Assembly (NCBI GenBank): GCA_902766175.1
Contig: CACXCJ010000050.1
Coordinates: 1-42,072, forward strand
Direction of reading: 5' to 3'
DNA: 42,072 bases
Origin: an uncultured Lachnospiraceae bacterium
Lineage (GTDB): Bacteria; Bacillota; Clostridia; Lachnospirales; Lachnospiraceae
Of the stretch, positions 33,530-41,549 are shown piece by piece. Each line of letters starts with the position of its first letter. Positions within the stretch are counted from its first letter, which is position 1. Under the pieces are notes generated by a model. It did no database searches. It saw only the letters and a list, made by a program, of their open reading frames with translations, and was not told the origin of the DNA. A program made the position numbers and the translations under genes.

Positions 33530-34630
33530 TTATCCCCTGAATGTCTTCTGCAGCTCATCCTGCCTGAGGTTTGCCCCGATGACGCAGACCTTGCCGGTGT
33601 AATCCGGCAGCCCCTTCCGGATCTGGACCTCACCCGGAACCACGTCGAAGTAGAGCCACTCGGTCTTCTCCCCGGTCGGGATCATTCCCTTGCAGCGGAC
33701 CACGGTGCCGAATACCTCGCTGTTTGCGATGCGGTCCAGAATGCCGGCGAGCTTCTCCTCGCTCATGCCGGGCACCTGCTCCTGCCCCCAGCTGTCAAAA
33801 ATCTCATCCGCATCGTGCTCTCCCGGATGATGGTGGTGATGGTGATGATGGTGGCCGCAGGAGCAGTGATCGTGGTCGTGATCCTCATGGTCGTGGTCCC
33901 CGTGCTCATGATCGTGGTCCTCGTGCTCGTGGTCCCCGTGCTCATGATCGTGGTCCTCGTGCTCGTGATCCTCTTCCTCCTCTTCCTCCTCCGCGGCGAC
34001 CTGCGCGAGGAGCTCGGCCTTCAGGTCTACCGGCTGTTCCAGGATTTCAAGGAGCTTCGGGCCGGACAGCAGGGCGATCGGGGTGGTGATGATCCGGGCG
34101 GTCGGGTTCACGGTGCGGATCATGTCCACCGCCTGGTTTATGACCTCCTGCGGAGCGACATCCGTTCGGGAGAGGACGATCGTTGTCGCAAACTGCACCT
34201 GGTTATTGAAGAACTCCCCGAAGTTCTTCATGTAGAGCCGGCACTTCTTTACATCGACAATCGTGACGGCGGAGTTATTCTCCACGTCCAGATCCTTCTC
34301 GACGTCCGAGACCGCGCGCATGATATCGGAGAGCTTTCCGACGCCGCTCGGCTCGATAATGATGCGGTCCGGCGCGTACTTTGTGAGAACCTCCTTCAGA
34401 GAGGTCGCAAAATCGCCGACGAGGGAGCAGCAGATGCAGCCGGAATTCATCTCGCGGATCTCGATGCCGGAATCCTTCAGGAAACCGCCGTCAATCCCGA
34501 TCTCCCCGAACTCGTTCTCAATCAGAACGACCTTCTCGCCCGCAACCGCATCCTTCAGGAGCTTGCGGATAAACGTCGTCTTTCCAGCTCCGAGGAAACC
34601 GGAAATAATATCAACCTTTGTCTTCGCCAT
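33530..34630 (-). CDS. CobW/COG0523 G3E GTPase with a long His-rich metal-binding loop
   Basis: 366 residues. Walker A GFLGAGKT (11-18), ENEFGEIGID (38-47), the CICC metal site (65-68) and EPSG are classical COG0523 marks; the base-recognition motif is SRTD instead of NKxD. A Glu run (214-220) leads into residues 221-272, in which 25 of 52 residues are His, many as DHEH units, ending in CSCG and nine His. The CobW C-terminal domain follows. Such proteins act as zinc (or cobalt, nickel) chaperones. Operon partner: the YcgQ-like fused GTPase 3 nt downstream. AAAGGAAAGGA lies before the ATG; an extended -10 (TGA-TATACT) lies at about 34690. No Zur-type palindrome was recognised. Confidence 0.92.
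   Translation of the reverse strand: MAKTKVDIISGFLGAGKTTFIRKLLKDAVAGEKVVLIENEFGEIGIDGGFLKDSGIEIREMNSGCICCSLVGDFATSLKEVLTKYAPDRIIIEPSGVGKLSDIMRAVSDVEKDLDVENNSAVTIVDVKKCRLYMKNFGEFFNNQVQFATTIVLSRTDVAPQEVINQAVDMIRTVNPTARIITTPIALLSGPKLLEILEQPVDLKAELLAQVAAEEEEEEEDHEHEDHDHEHGDHEHEDHDHEHGDHDHEDHDHDHCSCGHHHHHHHHHPGEHDADEIFDSWGQEQVPGMSEEKLAGILDRIANSEVFGTVVRCKGMIPTGEKTEWLYFDVVPGEVQIRKGLPDYTGKVCVIGANLRQDELQKTFRG
33815..33970. repeat. His/Asp/Glu-coding low-complexity repeat
   Basis: DNA coding the His-rich loop of the G3E GTPase. A 36-bp unit (12 residues, DHEHEDHDHEHG) occurs twice in tandem and then decays, followed by nine His codons. Length is likely to vary between strains. Confidence 0.85.
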
Positions 34631-34717
34631 TTTTATTCCTTTCCTTTCGGCCCGGCACTTCTGCGCCGGGGTACGTGTTCTGTATCAAGTATATCACTGC
34701 TGTAAATACCGGAGTTT

Positions 34718-35293
34718 CTACAAATTTCTGCCGGAGTACGGATCTCCGGCGGTGCGCGGAAGGCGCTTCAGCACTTCTCCGGCGAGAAGACCGATCGCGA
34801 GACCGGTGAGCGTCCCCGCGGCGAGCAGCACTGGAAAGTACCAGAGCAGCGAGGCATTCTCCACCACGAGCGAGGCCACGAAAAGCTGGCCCAGATTGTG
34901 GGTCACTCCGCCGATCACACTCACCCCGGTTCTCCCGAACCTGCCGCTCCTCCTGGAGAGCAGCATGCAGAGATAGCTCGCAGCGCCGCCCGCGAGGGAG
35001 TACAGGAGGGAGGACATGTTCCCGAAGGTGAAACCGACCAGAAAAATCCGCGCAAGGGAGACCGCGGCCGCCTCCCGCTCCCCCATCCGGTAGAGACAGA
35101 CTATGGTCACGAGATTTGCGAGCCCCAGCTTCACGCCCGGAATTCCGACCGGAACCGGGATCAGAAATTCCACGTATCCGAGAATCATGGCCAGGGCGAC
35201 GGCCATCCCGAAGAGCGCAACCCGCCGGCCTGGATTCTCCTTTTTTCTTCTCTTCATCTGGTGTTCAGAAAATAAGGGAAGGCACAGCCGCAT
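34718..35293 (-). CDS. Gx transporter family / Hpre_diP_synt_I membrane protein
   Basis: 191-residue membrane protein with five or so hydrophobic segments. GIPGVKLGLANLVTIVCLY is the signature of the family called heptaprenyl diphosphate synthase component I or Gx transporter, which resembles the substrate-binding component of ECF transporters. The true function is not settled. ATG 35291-35293 is supported by AGGAGG (35303-35308) at 9 nt; the next ATG (35255-35257) has no site though the conserved part starts there. It lies 28 nt after the Asp23 gene. In many Clostridia it sits beside an NusG-like and ApbE/FMN-binding genes, which are absent here. Confidence 0.85.
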   Translation of the reverse strand: MRLCLPLFSEHQMKRRKKENPGRRVALFGMAVALAMILGYVEFLIPVPVGIPGVKLGLANLVTIVCLYRMGEREAAAVSLARIFLVGFTFGNMSSLLYSLAGGAASYLCMLLSRRSGRFGRTGVSVIGGVTHNLGQLFVASLVVENASLLWYFPVLLAAGTLTGLAIGLLAGEVLKRLPRTAGDPYSGRNL

Positions 35294-35320
35294 GCGCCGT
35301 GCCCTCCTGCAAGATCGAGA

Positions 35321-35788
35321 TCAGTCGATGTTCACGCCCGCGATCCTCACGTTGACTTCAAGGACCTTGAGGCCGGTCATGTTTTCGATCGCGTTCATCA
35401 CCCGCTCCTGAACCTTTGCGCTGACCTCCGGGATGTTGTAGCTGTACCGGATGTTCAGGGACAGATCCACGGTCACGCGTCCCTCGGTGATATCCACCTT
35501 CACGCCGCGGGACAGGTTCTTGTTTCCGAGCTTCGGGATGAGGCTCTTCGTGATGTTGCCCGCCATGGAGTCGACGCCCTCCACCTCCGTCGCCGCGAGA
35601 CCGGCGATGACTGCGACGACATCGTCCGCGATGCAGACCTCCCCAATCTTTCCGGGCTTCTGCTCCTCTGCTCCGGAAAATTCCTTCGCGCTCTCCGGGG
35701 CATTTTCTGTCTTTTCCTTCAGAAGCTCCTGTCCTTCAGGCTTCTTTTCCTCTGTACCGCTCTTGGCGGTTCTCTCTTCGCTCTCCAT
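35321..35788 (-). CDS. Asp23/Gls24 family envelope stress protein
   Basis: 155 residues. The N-terminal 45 are a charged Glu/Lys-rich extension. The Asp23 domain follows: IADDVVAVIAGLAATEVEGVDSM, LSRGVKVDITEGRVTVDLSLNIRYSYNIPEVSAKVQERV and VLEVNVRIAGV. Family members polymerise at the membrane in staphylococci (Asp23) or have unknown cell-envelope roles (YqhY, YloU). GAAGGAGAATTC lies before the ATG. First gene of a run with the Gx transporter; it has its own promoter at 35824-35852. Confidence 0.93.
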   Translation of the reverse strand: MESEERTAKSGTEEKKPEGQELLKEKTENAPESAKEFSGAEEQKPGKIGEVCIADDVVAVIAGLAATEVEGVDSMAGNITKSLIPKLGNKNLSRGVKVDITEGRVTVDLSLNIRYSYNIPEVSAKVQERVMNAIENMTGLKVLEVNVRIAGVNID

Positions 35789-35823
35789 GTCGAATTCTCC
35801 TTCCGTCAGGAATCGCTGGCTCG

Positions 35824-35852
35824 ATTATAGCAGAACATGCGGCCGCTGCAAA
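35824..35852 (-). promoter_or_regulatory. promoter of the Asp23 gene
   Basis: Minus-strand TTTGCA (35847-35852), 17-nt spacer, TGC-extended TATAAT (35824-35829). Confidence 0.75.
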
Positions 35853-35862
35853 GTTCTCCCGC

Positions 35863-35888
35863 GCGGAACCGCTCTGTATCGGTTCCGC
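35863..35888. terminator. perfect hairpin between rlmH and the Asp23 gene
   Basis: GCGGAACCG (35863-35871) and CGGTTCCGC (35880-35888) with an 8-nt loop. It lies 55 nt after the rlmH stop and just upstream of the Asp23 promoter. No T run follows on the minus strand, so it is a weak or Rho-type terminator, or another structure. Confidence 0.5.
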
Positions 35889-35942
35889 CACGCCGGTGCA
35901 CAGGAATGAAGGGTTCTCCGCGGCTCGATCTTAAGAGGCCCC

Positions 35943-36422
35943 TCACTTGTGATACGGCGCGCCCGTCCGGATCCGGAAAGCCCGGTAGATCTGCTCAAGA
36001 AGTATGACCCGCATCAGCTGGTGCGGAAACGTGAGATCCGAAAAACTGACCCGCACGTCCGCGCGCCGGAGGACCTCCTCCGAGAGGCCCAGGGAACCGC
36101 CGATCACGAAGGTCAGATTCCCGCGTCCCCGTATCTCCCACTCCGACAGCGCCTCGGCGAACTGTTCCGAGGAACAGCGGCTGCCGCGGAGATCTGCTGC
36201 AATGAGAAAGGTGCGGTCCCCTGCCTTCTCGAGGATTCTTGCCCCCTCCTTCCGGAGAATCAGATTCCTCTCCGTCTCCGAGAGCTTCTCCGGCGTCCTC
36301 TCGTCCTTCACCTCAATCACTTCCGGTCTGCAGTAGGCCGTGAGGCGCTTCAAGTACTCCGCGCAGGCGTCGCGCCAGTACCTCTCCTTCAGCGCACCGA
36401 CTCCGATCACCGTGAGATTCAT
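35943..36422 (-). CDS. rlmH: 23S rRNA (pseudouridine1915-N3)-methyltransferase
   Basis: SPOUT-class methyltransferase that modifies pseudouridine 1915 in helix 69 of 23S rRNA, using the assembled 70S ribosome. It is 159 residues, the usual length. SAM-knot text: FVIGGSLGLSEEVLRRA, and the C-terminal FPHQLMRVILLEQIYRAFRIRTGAPYHK that every RlmH carries. The ATG (36420-36422) overlaps the stop of the response-regulator gene in an ATGA, so translation is coupled. In Bacillus and relatives rlmH lies at the end of the walRK (yyc) operon, which fits the WalR-like neighbour here. Confidence 0.97.
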   Translation of the reverse strand: MNLTVIGVGALKERYWRDACAEYLKRLTAYCRPEVIEVKDERTPEKLSETERNLILRKEGARILEKAGDRTFLIAADLRGSRCSSEQFAEALSEWEIRGRGNLTFVIGGSLGLSEEVLRRADVRVSFSDLTFPHQLMRVILLEQIYRAFRIRTGAPYHK

Positions 36423-37117
36423 TCCGACGCCCGGAAGTAATACCCGACGCCCCACTTTGTGTGAACGTAATGCGGGTCGCTCGGGGACGGCTCGATCTTT
36501 TCCCTGAGCCGCCGCACGTGAACATCCACCGTCCGCACGTCCCCGGCCTCCTGCGGCTTGTTTCTCCAGACCGCAGCGAGAAGCTTCTCCCGGCTGTACA
36601 CCTTGTCCGGGTTCGAGGCGAGGAGCTCCAGAATGTCAAACTCCTTTGCGGTCAGGTTCACCTCTCTGTTCCCGAGGAAGACGCGGTGTCCGTCGAGATC
36701 AATTCTGAGGTTTCCCGCCTTCAGGACATGCTCCTCCTCCGCCCTGGCGCTGTTCTTCTGGTTCCTCCGGAGGATCGCCTTGATTCTGGCCTTCACCTCG
36801 AGAATATTGAACGGTTTCGTGATGTAGTCGTCCGCGCCGTACTCAAGCCCCAGGATCTTGTCCATGTCGCCCGCCTTCGCGGTCAGCATGATGATCGGCA
36901 CCTCGGAGAACTCGCGGATGCTCTGGCATACCTCCATGCCGTCCTTCTTCGGGAGCATCACATCCAGGAGGATAATGTCATACTCATTTTCCTTCGCCTT
37001 GCTGAGCGCCTCCTCCCCGTCATAGGCGCAGTCCACCTTCATTCCGTCCTGCTCCAGGCTGAACCGGATTCCCTTGACGATGAGCTTCTCATCGTCAACC
37101 ACCAGAACTTTTGTCAT
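36419..37117 (-). CDS. OmpR-family response regulator, WalR-like
   Basis: 232 residues: receiver domain (acid pocket VVDDE, phosphoacceptor Asp in IILLDVMLP, Thr/Lys in MLTAK and DDYITKPF) and winged-helix output (LTAKEFDILELLASNP, GDVRTVDVHVRRLREKIE, WGVGYYFR). The output domain is close to WalR/YycF, the essential regulator of wall metabolism. No histidine kinase is adjacent; the gene is followed directly by rlmH. ATG 37115-37117 follows GGGAG at 6 nt and starts at the conserved receiver; the in-frame ATG at 37138 overlaps the comEA-like stop and is less likely. It lies 17 nt after the comEA-like gene, so probably cotranscribed with it. Confidence 0.93.
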   Translation of the reverse strand: MTKVLVVDDEKLIVKGIRFSLEQDGMKVDCAYDGEEALSKAKENEYDIILLDVMLPKKDGMEVCQSIREFSEVPIIMLTAKAGDMDKILGLEYGADDYITKPFNILEVKARIKAILRRNQKNSARAEEEHVLKAGNLRIDLDGHRVFLGNREVNLTAKEFDILELLASNPDKVYSREKLLAAVWRNKPQEAGDVRTVDVHVRRLREKIEPSPSDPHYVHTKWGVGYYFRASE

Positions 37118-37134
37118 TCTCTCTCCCTGCCGCT

Positions 37135-38025
37135 TCAATCCACGCGGATTCTGTCCTTCATCCGCGAAAAAGCCTTTTCCTTGATGCCAGGAACATTCAT
37201 GATGTCCTCCGGCACGCGGAAGCTTCCGTGCTCTTCCCTGTAGGCGATGATTTTCTCAGCCTTTTTCTCCCCGATTCCGGGGAGCGTGCAGAGCAGCGCG
37301 CTGTCCGCGGTGTTGATATTCACCGCCGCGCTTACAGTCTCAGTGCCGCCTTCCTCAGCCCCGGCGGCCGATGCAGCCCCTGTGCTGCTCCCGCCGGACA
37401 GCGCACCCTTTCCGGATGCCGCGTTCTCCCCGCCGCTGCTCCCGGCGCCGCCTGTCTCCGCGGGATTTCCGCTGTGGTAAGGCGCCTGAAGGGAGAGCCC
37501 TGCCTCCTTAGCTTCCTCCTCGGACGGCACCCGGATCATCTCCCCGTCGAAGACCCGCTCCGCGAGATTCAGCGCGGTGCGTGACGCCCTCTCCGTAAAG
37601 CCGCCTGCCGCTTCCACGGCGTCCGCAATCCGGCTCCCGTCCGGGAGGGCGTAGGTATACGGGGTGACCACCTCACCGCAGACAAACACCAGAAGCTCCG
37701 GTGCGGACGTCTCCGGGACCGGGTCCTCTGTCTTTGCCTCCGTCTGGGCCGCGGGTGTCTCCGGAAGCCCTTCAGGCTCCGGCGCCGGCCGCAGCTCCCC
37801 GGCAGCGGATGCATCCGCTTCCTCCGAGGACGCGTTTTCCCGCGCGGTCTCCTCTGCCGCGCCGGCTTCCACCCTCTCTTCGACCAGGGAATCCGGCACA
37901 GAACCTCCCGCGGCGGTCTGGGCGCTCCAGGTAAGTCCCGCTGCGAGTACTGCCGCCGCCGGAAGCATCCGGCGGAGCAGGCGCGCTCTCTTTCTGAAAA
38001 AACCACTGTTTCTGATACTCTTCAA
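37135..38025 (-). CDS. ComEA-like SLBB and helix-hairpin-helix DNA-binding protein
   Basis: 296 residues: signal-anchor (hydrophobic about 19-40), an acidic Ala/Glu/Pro linker, an SLBB domain (about 108-165, LLVFVCGEVVTPYTYALPDGSRI), a Gly/Ser-rich spacer, and C-terminal tandem helix-hairpin-helix (NINTADSALLCTLPGIGEKKAEKIIAYREEHGSF-type, about 232-296, with PEDIMNVPGIKEKAF). This is the layout of ComEA, the surface DNA receptor of natural competence. No comEB or comEC follows. Start is TTG 38023-38025 with GGGAGG 5 nt upstream. Promoter at 38068-38096. Confidence 0.88.
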   Translation of the reverse strand: MKSIRNSGFFRKRARLLRRMLPAAAVLAAGLTWSAQTAAGGSVPDSLVEERVEAGAAEETARENASSEEADASAAGELRPAPEPEGLPETPAAQTEAKTEDPVPETSAPELLVFVCGEVVTPYTYALPDGSRIADAVEAAGGFTERASRTALNLAERVFDGEMIRVPSEEEAKEAGLSLQAPYHSGNPAETGGAGSSGGENAASGKGALSGGSSTGAASAAGAEEGGTETVSAAVNINTADSALLCTLPGIGEKKAEKIIAYREEHGSFRVPEDIMNVPGIKEKAFSRMKDRIRVD

Positions 38026-38067
38026 GGCAGCCTCCCTCTCGGTGAGCTGCCGGGCCTGCAGATAAAT

Positions 38068-38096
38068 ATTTTAACCGACTTTTCGCGCGAATACAA
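38068..38096 (-). promoter_or_regulatory. promoter of comEA-like / walR-like / rlmH operon
   Basis: Minus-strand TTGTAT (38091-38096), 17-nt spacer, TAAAAT (38068-38073). Confidence 0.6.
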
Positions 38097-38170
38097 GCAG
38101 AGACACGCTTCCCCCTGTGACCGCGGGCCGCTCGTGATTGGCGCTCCGCCGCCGCAGAGGGAAAAGGATG

Positions 38171-38191
38171 AAAAAAATGCGCGGTCCGCGC
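38171..38191 (-). terminator. terminator of the argB-argD-folD operon
   Basis: Short GC hairpin GCGCG-GTC-CGCGC (38179-38191), then on the minus strand A followed by seven T (38177-38171). It is about 50 nt after the folD stop. Confidence 0.72.
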
Positions 38192-38242
38192 CCGGCAGGG
38201 ACTGGCCCCGCCGCATTCCGCGGATCCGCGCAGAAAACAGAT

Positions 38243-39103
38243 TCAGGAATTTCCTGCCAGACGCATCTTCTCGTGCTTCCGGACTGCCGCCAGGAGCAGG
38301 TGCTTCGCCAGCACCGCCGTCGTCACGCTTCCGATTCCGCCCGGAACCGGCGTCACGGCGCGGGCCTTCTTCTCCACGGCCTCGGAGTCCACGTCCCCGC
38401 AGAGCTTCCCGTCCACGACGTTCAGTCCGACATCGATCACAAGGGCGTTCGGCGCAACATCCCCCGCCTTGATTAAGTGCGGCCGCCCCGCGCAGGACAC
38501 GAGGATCTCCGCCCTCCTGCACTCCTCCGGTAGGTCCGCCGTCTTTGTGTGGCAGATCGAGACTGTCGCGTTCTCGCTCAGAAGAAGCATCGCGACCGGC
38601 CGGCCCACGACCATGCTCCGGCCCACAACGACCGCCTTCTTCTGATTCGGCGTGAAGCCGTATGCGTGGATGGTCTCCATGACCGCCTCCGCGGTGCACG
38701 GCGCAAAGCCGAGCGGGTCCCCCATGAAGACCTTCGCGACGTTCGTCGGCGTGATGCCGTCGAGATCCTTCTCCGGATCGATCACTGCCGTCGCGCGGTC
38801 CGGATTAATCTGGTCCGGCAGCGGCTCGAGAAGCAGAATGCCGTCGATCTCCGGATCATCGCTCACGCCCCTCAGGGCCTTCAGAAACGCCTCCTCGCTT
38901 ATGCTGCTGTCGAACGCAAATACCTTCGTCTTTAGTCCGAACGCCGCCATCTTTTTCGTCGCACCGCGCTCGTATGCAATCTGCGGCGGCTGCGCGCCGA
39001 CGCGGACAATCGCGAGCGTCGGGACGTATCCGTCCAGGAGACTTAAGAGGCAGTCGGCCTCCGCGCGGATTTTGTTTGAGACCAGCTCTCCCCTGAGAAA
39101 CAT
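38243..39103 (-). CDS. folD: FolD-like methylenetetrahydrofolate dehydrogenase/cyclohydrolase
   Basis: Interconverts 5,10-methylene-, 5,10-methenyl- and 10-formyl-tetrahydrofolate. 286 residues. Tyr44 and Lys50 in AYERGATKK match the catalytic pair; KDLDGITPTNV gives the folate-binding Asp; VVVGRSMVVGRPVAMLLL and VTPVPGGIGSVTTAVL are the NADP-domain signatures. But in GILLLEPLP the position of the conserved Gln (ILVQLPLP in E. coli) is Leu (about residue 92). ATG 39101-39103 overlaps the argD stop (TGATG) and has GGAGG 7 nt upstream; a GTG one codon earlier is possible. Last gene of argB-argD-folD, an unusual setting for folD. Confidence 0.9.
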   Translation of the reverse strand: MFLRGELVSNKIRAEADCLLSLLDGYVPTLAIVRVGAQPPQIAYERGATKKMAAFGLKTKVFAFDSSISEEAFLKALRGVSDDPEIDGILLLEPLPDQINPDRATAVIDPEKDLDGITPTNVAKVFMGDPLGFAPCTAEAVMETIHAYGFTPNQKKAVVVGRSMVVGRPVAMLLLSENATVSICHTKTADLPEECRRAEILVSCAGRPHLIKAGDVAPNALVIDVGLNVVDGKLCGDVDSEAVEKKARAVTPVPGGIGSVTTAVLAKHLLLAAVRKHEKMRLAGNS

Positions 39104-40323
39104 CACTGCGCCTCCAGCGCCAAAAGCGCGCGCGAAAGCCGCGCCACCGCCTCGTCCGCATCCGCCCTCGTGATGATGAGCGGCGGAATGACGCGGATAA
39201 TGTTTTCTCCCGCGTTGATGAGGACGAGATGCTCTTCCGTCAGGGCCTTCCGAATCACCGGCGCCACCGGGACGTCGAACTCGACTCCGAGGATCAGACC
39301 GCGGCCTCGGACATCCGTGATATGCCGGTTCTCTTTCTTTAATTCGAGGAGCTTTCCGCGGACGTACTCTCCCATCTCGTTCACGTTGTCGAGAATGTGG
39401 TCCCGCTCAAAGATCGTGAGGACCGCATCCGCCGCTGCGCACACAAACGGATTTCCGCCGTAGGTGGTGCCGTGATCGCCGGGTCCCATCGCGGAGTCCG
39501 CCTTCCCGGAGGTGAGAAACGCGCCGATCGGAACGCCATTTCCGAGCGCCTTCGCGCACGTCATGACATCCGGCTTCACGCCGCTGTACTGCCACGCGAA
39601 ATACTTTCCGGAGCGGCCCATGCCGCACTGGATCTCATCGAAGATGAGAATCAGGTCGTGCTCGTCGGCGATCTCCCGGAGCCCCTTCAGGAACTCGTCG
39701 GACGCGGGGTAGATGCCGCCCTCCCCCTGAATCGGCTCCACGATGATTCCGCAGGTTTTCTCCGACACAAGGCTTCTGACCGACGCAAGGTCATTGAATT
39801 CTGCGAACTTCACGCCCGGAATCAGAGGCTCAAACGGCGCCCGGTAGGCTTTCTTCCCGGTCACGGAGAGCGCCCCCATGCTGCGCCCGTGGAAGGAGTG
39901 CTCCATGGCGATGATCTCAAAGGCGCTGCTCTGTCCGCCGTGTTTTGTAAAAGCGTACTTCCGCGCGATCTTCAGCGCCCCCTCAATTGCCTCGGTGCCG
40001 GAGTTCGTGAAAAAGACGCGGTCCATGCCGCTCACCTTCAGGAGCTTCTCCGAGGCACTGATCGCCGGCGGATTGTAGAAGTAGTTCGAGATGTGCAGGA
40101 GCTTGTCCACCTGCGCCTTCAGCGCCTCATCATACCCCGGATAATGATAGCCGAGGCCGTTCACGGCGATCCCCGCGAAGAAATCGAGGTACTCTGTTCC
40201 CTCCGTGTCATAGAGATGCACGCCGTCCCCGTGATCGAACACCACCGGGTAGCGGTTGTAAGCCTTGAAGAGGAGCTGCTCCGCCTCGCAGATCTCCTCC
40301 TTCATCAGGTCAGTCCTCTGCAT
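39103..40323 (-). CDS. argD: acetylornithine aminotransferase
   Basis: PLP class III aminotransferase that makes N-acetylornithine from N-acetylglutamate semialdehyde and glutamate. 406 residues. Segments: [80 protein letters not shown], and the PLP lysine in [18 protein letters not shown]; the C-terminal [14 protein letters not shown] is also typical. ATG 40321-40323 has GGAGGAGG 9 nt upstream and lies in the end of argB, overlapping it by 14 nt. Middle gene of argB-argD-folD; argC and argJ are not in the window. Confidence 0.96.
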   Translation of the reverse strand: MQRTDLMKEEICEAEQLLFKAYNRYPVVFDHGDGVHLYDTEGTEYLDFFAGIAVNGLGYHYPGYDEALKAQVDKLLHISNYFYNPPAISASEKLLKVSGMDRVFFTNSGTEAIEGALKIARKYAFTKHGGQSSAFEIIAMEHSFHGRSMGALSVTGKKAYRAPFEPLIPGVKFAEFNDLASVRSLVSEKTCGIIVEPIQGEGGIYPASDEFLKGLREIADEHDLILIFDEIQCGMGRSGKYFAWQYSGVKPDVMTCAKALGNGVPIGAFLTSGKADSAMGPGDHGTTYGGNPFVCAAADAVLTIFERDHILDNVNEMGEYVRGKLLELKKENRHITDVRGRGLILGVEFDVPVAPVIRKALTEEHLVLINAGENIIRVIPPLIITRADADEAVARLSRALLALEAQ

Positions 40324-41209
40324 GATAGAACGCCTCCTCCGAGTCCTTCCGGATCGCGGTTCCGATTCCCTTGTTCGTAAAGATTTCCAGAAGCAGGCAG
40401 TGCGGCAGCCGTCCGTCCAGGATGTGGACGCGGTTCACGCCTCCATCCACTGCCGCGACACAGTTCGAGAGCTTCGGAAGCATGCCGCCGCCGATAATGC
40501 CGCTCTCAATCAGCTTGTGCGCCTCCTTCACCGTCATCTCCGAGATCAGCGTGCTCTTGTCATTAAAGTCGCGGTACACGCCCTCGACATCCGTGAGGAA
40601 CGCGAGCTTCTCCGCCTTCAGTGCGCTCGCAATGGCGCAGGCGGCATCATCCGCGTTGATATTGAAGGTCTGGAAGGACTTGTCGAAGCCGATCGGGCAG
40701 ACGATGGGAAGGTAATCGTCATTCAGGAGATCGTAGATAATCTTCGGATCCACCTTCGTGATCTTCCCGACAAAGCCGTAGTCCTGACCGTTGATATAGT
40801 TCTTCTCCACCTGGAGAAGCCCTCCGTCCTTGCCGCTGATGCCGCAGGCCTTTACGCCGAGCGAATTCACAAGCTGCACAAGGCTCTTGTTCACGCGGTT
40901 CAGGACCATCTCGGCAATCTCCATGGTGTCCGCATCCGTGACCCTCAGGCCGTTCACAAACTGCGGCTCCTTTCCGGATTTCCGCACCCAGGTGCTGATT
41001 TCCTTTCCGCCGCCGTGCACGATCACCGGCTTGAATCCGACGAGCTTCAAGAGAACGACATCCTGGATGACCTGCTTCTTCAGGTTCTCATCCAGCATTG
41101 CCGCGCCGCCGTATTTCACGACAATGATCTTCCGATTGAAGCGCTGAATATAAGGAAGCGCCTCGATCAGCGTTTCCGCCTTCTGCATGATAATAGGATC
41201 TGCTGCCAT
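40310..41209 (-). CDS. argB: acetylglutamate kinase
   Basis: Phosphorylates N-acetylglutamate, the second step of arginine synthesis. 299 residues, amino-acid kinase fold: [54 protein letters not shown] and GGMLPKL. An extended N-terminal helix before the first strand ([17 protein letters not shown]) is the mark of arginine-inhibited kinases of the cyclic pathway. ATG 41207-41209 follows GGAGGAACGAG. It is the first gene of the operon and divergent from argG. Confidence 0.97.
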   Translation of the reverse strand: MAADPIIMQKAETLIEALPYIQRFNRKIIVVKYGGAAMLDENLKKQVIQDVVLLKLVGFKPVIVHGGGKEISTWVRKSGKEPQFVNGLRVTDADTMEIAEMVLNRVNKSLVQLVNSLGVKACGISGKDGGLLQVEKNYINGQDYGFVGKITKVDPKIIYDLLNDDYLPIVCPIGFDKSFQTFNINADDAACAIASALKAEKLAFLTDVEGVYRDFNDKSTLISEMTVKEAHKLIESGIIGGGMLPKLSNCVAAVDGGVNRVHILDGRLPHCLLLEIFTNKGIGTAIRKDSEEAFYHAED

Positions 41210-41317
41210 CTCGTTCCTCCGTTTTCCCCCGTAAACTGTCAGCTGCTGCTCCTGCATGTTCCGCTTCTTCCGCCGGCAGGACGCGGAAACCGAACAGTCT
41301 CCTCTTCGGACTGCACT

Positions 41318-41323
41318 ATTGTA
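41318..41323 (-). promoter_or_regulatory. argB promoter (extended -10)
   Basis: Minus-strand TGC-TACAAT; -35 poor. About 105 nt upstream of the argB start. Confidence 0.5.
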
Positions 41324-41371
41324 GCACAGCCTGGCGCCGTGTGGGCAGGATTACACAAAAACACAGTTTCT

Positions 41372-41412
41372 AATAATGATACATTTTCTTGCAATAATAT
41401 GCAAGCATTATT
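41372..41412. promoter_or_regulatory. nested inverted repeats, ARG-box-like operator
   Basis: Inner repeat TTGCA-ATAATA-TGCAA (41389-41404), similar in size and form to ArgR/AhrC half-sites (TGAAT-type). Outer repeat AATAATG (41372-41378) and CATTATT (41406-41412). It ends 12 bp before the argG -35 and is about 50 bp upstream of the argB -10, placed to control both arginine genes. Confidence 0.55.
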
Positions 41413-41424
41413 TTTTAGTTTCAC

Positions 41425-41453
41425 TTGCTTTTTGGATACCCTTGCCGTATATT
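41425..41453 (+). promoter_or_regulatory. argG promoter
   Basis: TTGCTT (41425-41430), 17-nt spacer, TATATT (41448-41453). Confidence 0.7.
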
Positions 41454-41549
41454 TATGAGAGCAAACGAACGCCGGTCCGGCATTCTGCTTCCGGGCCGCT
41501 GACAGACAGGCGCTGTTTCAAATTTCTATCACTGAAGGGGGATATTTCC

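Larger units (their letters stand above)
41210..41549. other. 340-bp divergent control region between argB and argG
   Basis: No gene is seen. It holds the argB promoter (-10 at 41318-41323), an AT-rich stretch with nested inverted repeats (41372-41412) and the argG promoter (41425-41453). The argG leader is about 90 nt and has only a short GCCG/CGGC repeat, with no T-box features. Confidence 0.7.

Noticed and set aside
33032..34705. 557-codon plus-strand frame with long Val/Leu/Met runs, looking like a membrane protein
   Set aside because: The hydrophobic run is only the complement of His/Asp/Glu codons of the G3E GTPase.
41454..41549. Riboswitch or T-box in the argG leader
   Set aside because: About 90 nt only, no T-box sequence or specifier stem, no terminator; just a short GCCG/CGGC repeat.
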